Origin: Saprospiraceae bacterium
Lineage (GTDB): Bacteria; Bacteroidota; Bacteroidia; Chitinophagales; Saprospiraceae
Length of the DNA: 64,000 nt
Direction: 5' to 3'
Assembly: GCA_019638385.1 (NCBI GenBank)
Contig: JAHBTW010000021.1
Location: 1-64,000, forward strand
Shown here in pieces: positions 62,201 through 64,000 of the stretch. The translations under genes were made by a program, and so were the position numbers. Position 1 is the first letter of the stretch. Each line of letters begins with the position of its first letter. Under the pieces are notes generated by a model. It saw nothing but the letters and a program-made list of their open reading frames with translations. It had not been told where the DNA came from and did not search any database.

Positions 62201-63926
62201 TTGCGCCGACGAATTTACCATCATCCGGCGCATCCTGATTAACAACCAAACCCTCAGTCCCGACAATTTCGGCACGCTGACGCCCACTGGTCCGGGGCAG
62301 TTTCGCATCGCGGGGAACTACCCCGTCGGGGCGCACTCCATCGAATTGGCCATCGGCGACGGATGCGGCAATTCCATCACCGAACTGCTGCCTTTTGAGG
62401 TACTCGATTGTCAGTTGCCGGTATTGGAATGCCGCCAGGATTTGGTCATCACCTTAGACAGCGCCGGAATGCTCGACATTGCGCCCGCCACGTTTGTGCT
62501 GCTTGCCTCCGACAATTGCCCCGGCACGCAATTGTCTTTCGATCCTTTTGAGGTGGAAACGCTGCGGACGATTGATTGCGACTCTATCGGCTATCGCACG
62601 CTCAACGTGTGGCTCACCGATGCGGCGGGCAATCAGGCGGCTTGTCAGGCGAGCATTGAAGTACAAGCGCCGGGCGGTACATGTCCCGAATTCTGGCCGA
62701 TCCGTGGCACGATCCGCACCGAAAACCAGACGCCTGTGAGGCAAGTCATCGTTCGCCTTACCGGCAACATCAATGCCAACGAAATAACCGGCGCGACCGG
62801 CCAATACCTTTTCGAAGAAGTGCCCGGCAGCCACGCTTACACTGTGTATCCGGAAAAGCTCATCAACACGCCGAACGGCATCAGCACCTTCGACCTCGTG
62901 CTCACGAGTCGCCACATTCTCGGCGTGGATCCGTTCAATTCGCCCTATAAAATCATTGCCGCCGATGTGAACCGCTCCGGCAACGTGTCCACCTTGGATC
63001 TGATCCTCATGCGGCGGATTATTTTGGGGTTAGATACTGTATTTGCCAATAATACCTCCTGGCGTTTTGTGCCCGCCAATTATGAGTTTCAAGTCCCGAC
63101 CAATCCATTTTTCGGGGCCGGTTTCCCGGAACACGGCTTCATTCCCAATCTCACCAAAGACACGACGATCCACTTCATCGGCATCAAAGTGGGCGATGTG
63201 AACCTCAGTGCCGATGCGCAGCAATTGGACGGGATAGAGCTGCGCGACGCCCCTGCGCCCTGGCTGCTCGAAACGCCTGCGCACCGCTTCCGCGCCGGCG
63301 AGCGCTTCAGCGTATTGCTGACCGCAGCCGAACCCGCTGCCGGCGGACAATGGACGCTGCAATACGATGAGCAAGTGCTGCACTGGGAAAGCGCCGCGCC
63401 GCCGGAAGGGGCGCCCGATATAGCCTGGGGCATACACCCCGTTGCGCCGGGCCGGTTGGTTTTTAGTTGGAACGAAACCGCTGCCGGCGCCGGGTTTGCG
63501 GGTTTAGAACTGCACTTCAGCGCCCTCCGCAGCGGCACTACCGAAGATGCGCTCGCCATCGGTTCCGGTCCGCTGCGCGCCGAAGCATACCGCCGCAACG
63601 CCGCCGGCCAATGGGAGCACGCGCCCGTCGTACTCCGCTTCCGCCCCGACGACACCGCGCCGCCCGCCGCCGTTTGGCAAACCGGCCCCAATCCCTTCAA
63701 CCGAAACACCTGGATTCGCTTCCAACTCGCCGCTCCTTCCCGTGTAACCTGGACGCTCAGCGATGCCGCCGGTCGCGTTTTCCGACAACAGGAAGCGCAT
63801 TTCCCCGCCGGAGACAACACGCTGCCAATCAACGCCGATCCCGCCGACCCACGCGGGTTGTGGATTTGTCGGGTGCAAACGGAGGAAGAGACGGTGGAGC
63901 TGAAGTGGGTGCGGGCGGATCAGTAG
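59208..63926 (+). CDS. Giant secreted repeat protein with dockerin-like segment and T9SS sorting domain
   Basis: About 1572 aa from ATG 59208. The start is uncertain: the hydrophobic signal (KLLYFSLMLLMVVPAALRAQ) begins only at residue 35, after a low-complexity GCGAGCT-type repeat, and ATGs at 59130 and 59163 are also in frame. The body is a chain of Cys-rich Ig-like or HYR-like domains (DIHAPVLTAPADITVPC, DLTPPVINAAPLTMP, QSPPVMLCNNSF), each opening with an xxPP/P-V-type strand. Residues near 1165-1270 contain a carboxypeptidase-like fold (RGTIRTENQTPVRQVIVRL) and a dockerin-like calcium loop, AADVNRSGNVSTLDLILMRR. The end (GPNPFNRNTWIRFQL, then WICRVQTEEETVELKWV) is a T9SS type A sorting domain. 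Likely a cell-surface or secreted adhesin. Confidence 0.85.
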   Translation: MYRHLTCCSIIRFSCELRAASCELAGGRRGAAIAKLLYFSLMLLMVVPAALRAQGAADSVQIGFPGNFSGAFAYLNTIPAQGLDVNGDGFADIRKPCSCRPLPSIPNGTQSNAGVFDSWLVIATGVSGQSWQLSLADNALTPGALTPMPPWASINEVGATGIYVLHFAHRDAAQYAFLLTNESAYPGHTFGPVLNTCYYPDPEIEYLDNFYCSNEPPVLLYGGATSVFDGNLFPLQAQDEFWVITRQQNGQTYFTSQFSPETLGQGHYNIRYTFDAGDDAYASANKTGCAVTVEAPTLVRTAGNLACNSSINITLNPTTCVAEVIPAQLLSYTPITWEGYRAEVFDPFGNSLGTTVPADYAFTPLLGVLIDDCNGEFCTTDIIVRDIHAPVLTAPADITVPCTGATSPDSTGHATATDCSPFNITWQDQTATFTCGNPSARITRTWRATDVFGNTTTRVQLINIARGTQAQLRFPPAVEYECSEYAADPSIVAPLPGKAGIPTLVDTPLCGMIYSSRDDTLPFCGNANASFVILRTWLVLDLCGTQIFSVDGAGNSNIQVIRVRDLTPPVINAAPLTMPTNLSALDTGLSGCSATGLIPPPEVSDACNTFQIRIYTPLGEADYVNGADGAQGGFVPYPGLPLGTHLITYEAVDACGNISVVEAAVEVVDQSPPVMLCNNSFSMVLSSVGTGQVFPQQVDQGSRDDCCVESRLLKLIGEPDSAFRPALQFECPPAGPQEVVLRMTDCFGNFNECNAFVQIIDPVSPSVVSAPPNAAVTCLDDLAPFSDPDYLAPVFTDNCPFDVEFSVQSQINSCGIGTVQRTWIAGGSATVNQTVAVNGVFDYRFRLPDDLAEACNLNGMPDTVLVLSQTCDQLLITMTQETIAGSPDGNCRSIQRTYDIVNLCEATPDAPLFNLPRLDGADVGNGYDVAVQNGTVYQIASDGSLIPLGAATGRYRYVQRRDVLDEEAPQLAFVPQPPFCSGNDCSGPVLLDFSISDNCADEFTIIRRILINNQTLSPDNFGTLTPTGPGQFRIAGNYPVGAHSIELAIGDGCGNSITELLPFEVLDCQLPVLECRQDLVITLDSAGMLDIAPATFVLLASDNCPGTQLSFDPFEVETLRTIDCDSIGYRTLNVWLTDAAGNQAACQASIEVQAPGGTCPEFWPIRGTIRTENQTPVRQVIVRLTGNINANEITGATGQYLFEEVPGSHAYTVYPEKLINTPNGISTFDLVLTSRHILGVDPFNSPYKIIAADVNRSGNVSTLDLILMRRIILGLDTVFANNTSWRFVPANYEFQVPTNPFFGAGFPEHGFIPNLTKDTTIHFIGIKVGDVNLSADAQQLDGIELRDAPAPWLLETPAHRFRAGERFSVLLTAAEPAAGGQWTLQYDEQVLHWESAAPPEGAPDIAWGIHPVAPGRLVFSWNETAAGAGFAGLELHFSALRSGTTEDALAIGSGPLRAEAYRRNAAGQWEHAPVVLRFRPDDTAPPAAVWQTGPNPFNRNTWIRFQLAAPSRVTWTLSDAAGRVFRQQEAHFPAGDNTLPINADPADPRGLWICRVQTEEETVELKWVRADQ

Positions 63927-63942
63927 AGCGGAGGCTGTATGC

Positions 63943-63976
63943 TTTGCCGAAAGTACGCCAAAATCGGGTAGATTTG
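63943..63976 (+). promoter_or_regulatory. Possible promoter for a gene beyond the window
   Basis: TTTG at 63943-63946 and TAGATTTG at 63969-63976 are separated by 22 bases, close to the Bacteroidota promoter layout. The downstream gene lies outside the window. Confidence 0.35.
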
Positions 63977-64000
63977 CCGTAACGTTTACTAAACTTCGGA

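Overview
The window looks like chromosome of a Bacteroidota bacterium, most likely of the Saprospiria (Haliscomenobacter/Lewinella-like). This is inferred from gene content: a giant SprA translocon protein of the type IX secretion system (T9SS) next to ruvA, proteins with T9SS C-terminal sorting domains, a six-gene Na+-NQR operon, gyrA followed by a TPR protein, and many upstream regions carrying the Bacteroidota -7 promoter element TAnnTTTG. No rRNA, tRNA, CRISPR array, prophage or intact insertion sequence was seen.

Layout. 0.5-25.8 kb is mainly housekeeping, mostly on the + strand: gyrA, a periplasmic TPR protein, a broken hypothetical gene, an FtsE-like ATPase, a MobA-like nucleotidyltransferase with a glycosyltransferase, acetyl-CoA synthetase, queE, an archaeal-type AAA ATPase, DNA polymerase IV, a BatA/vWA membrane protein, a polytopic membrane protein, an Uma2-like protein, a sulfatase, yidC and a GH57/DUF3536 protein. 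Two toxin-antitoxin loci in this part keep an intact antitoxin beside an internally deleted toxin. 25.9-32.5 kb (- strand) is the nqrABCDEF operon, in which NqrA carries an unusual N-terminal membrane extension. 33.4-47.4 kb (+ strand) is the accessory-looking part. It holds a frameshifted WG-repeat lipoprotein, a bacterial GRAS-domain protein paired with a HisC-like aminotransferase, a run of small uncharacterised (mostly membrane) proteins ending in a CPBP protease, a DUF4143 ATPase, a propeller-type sensor kinase with LytTR regulator, and a single-domain globin. 47.5-55.6 kb (- strand) is ruvA-sprA. 55.7-63.9 kb (+ strand) encodes probable secreted proteins: a DUF1800/DUF1501 pair and a giant repeat protein with a dockerin-like segment; the DUF1501 and giant proteins end in sorting domains.

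How the parts fit: sprA encodes the T9SS outer-membrane channel and at least two likely clients lie just beyond it. NQR provides a sodium-motive respiratory entry point. The sensor/regulator/globin run could be one signalling-plus-response unit. The most unusual content is the GRAS methyltransferase-like/aminotransferase pair, the two antitoxins with deleted toxins, the NqrA extension, and several families of intergenic palindromes (octamer GATATTGG hairpins, a 48-nt perfect palindrome, and hairpins at AAA-ATPase start codons). All functional calls come from reading translated sequence and from remembered family features; no database search was run.
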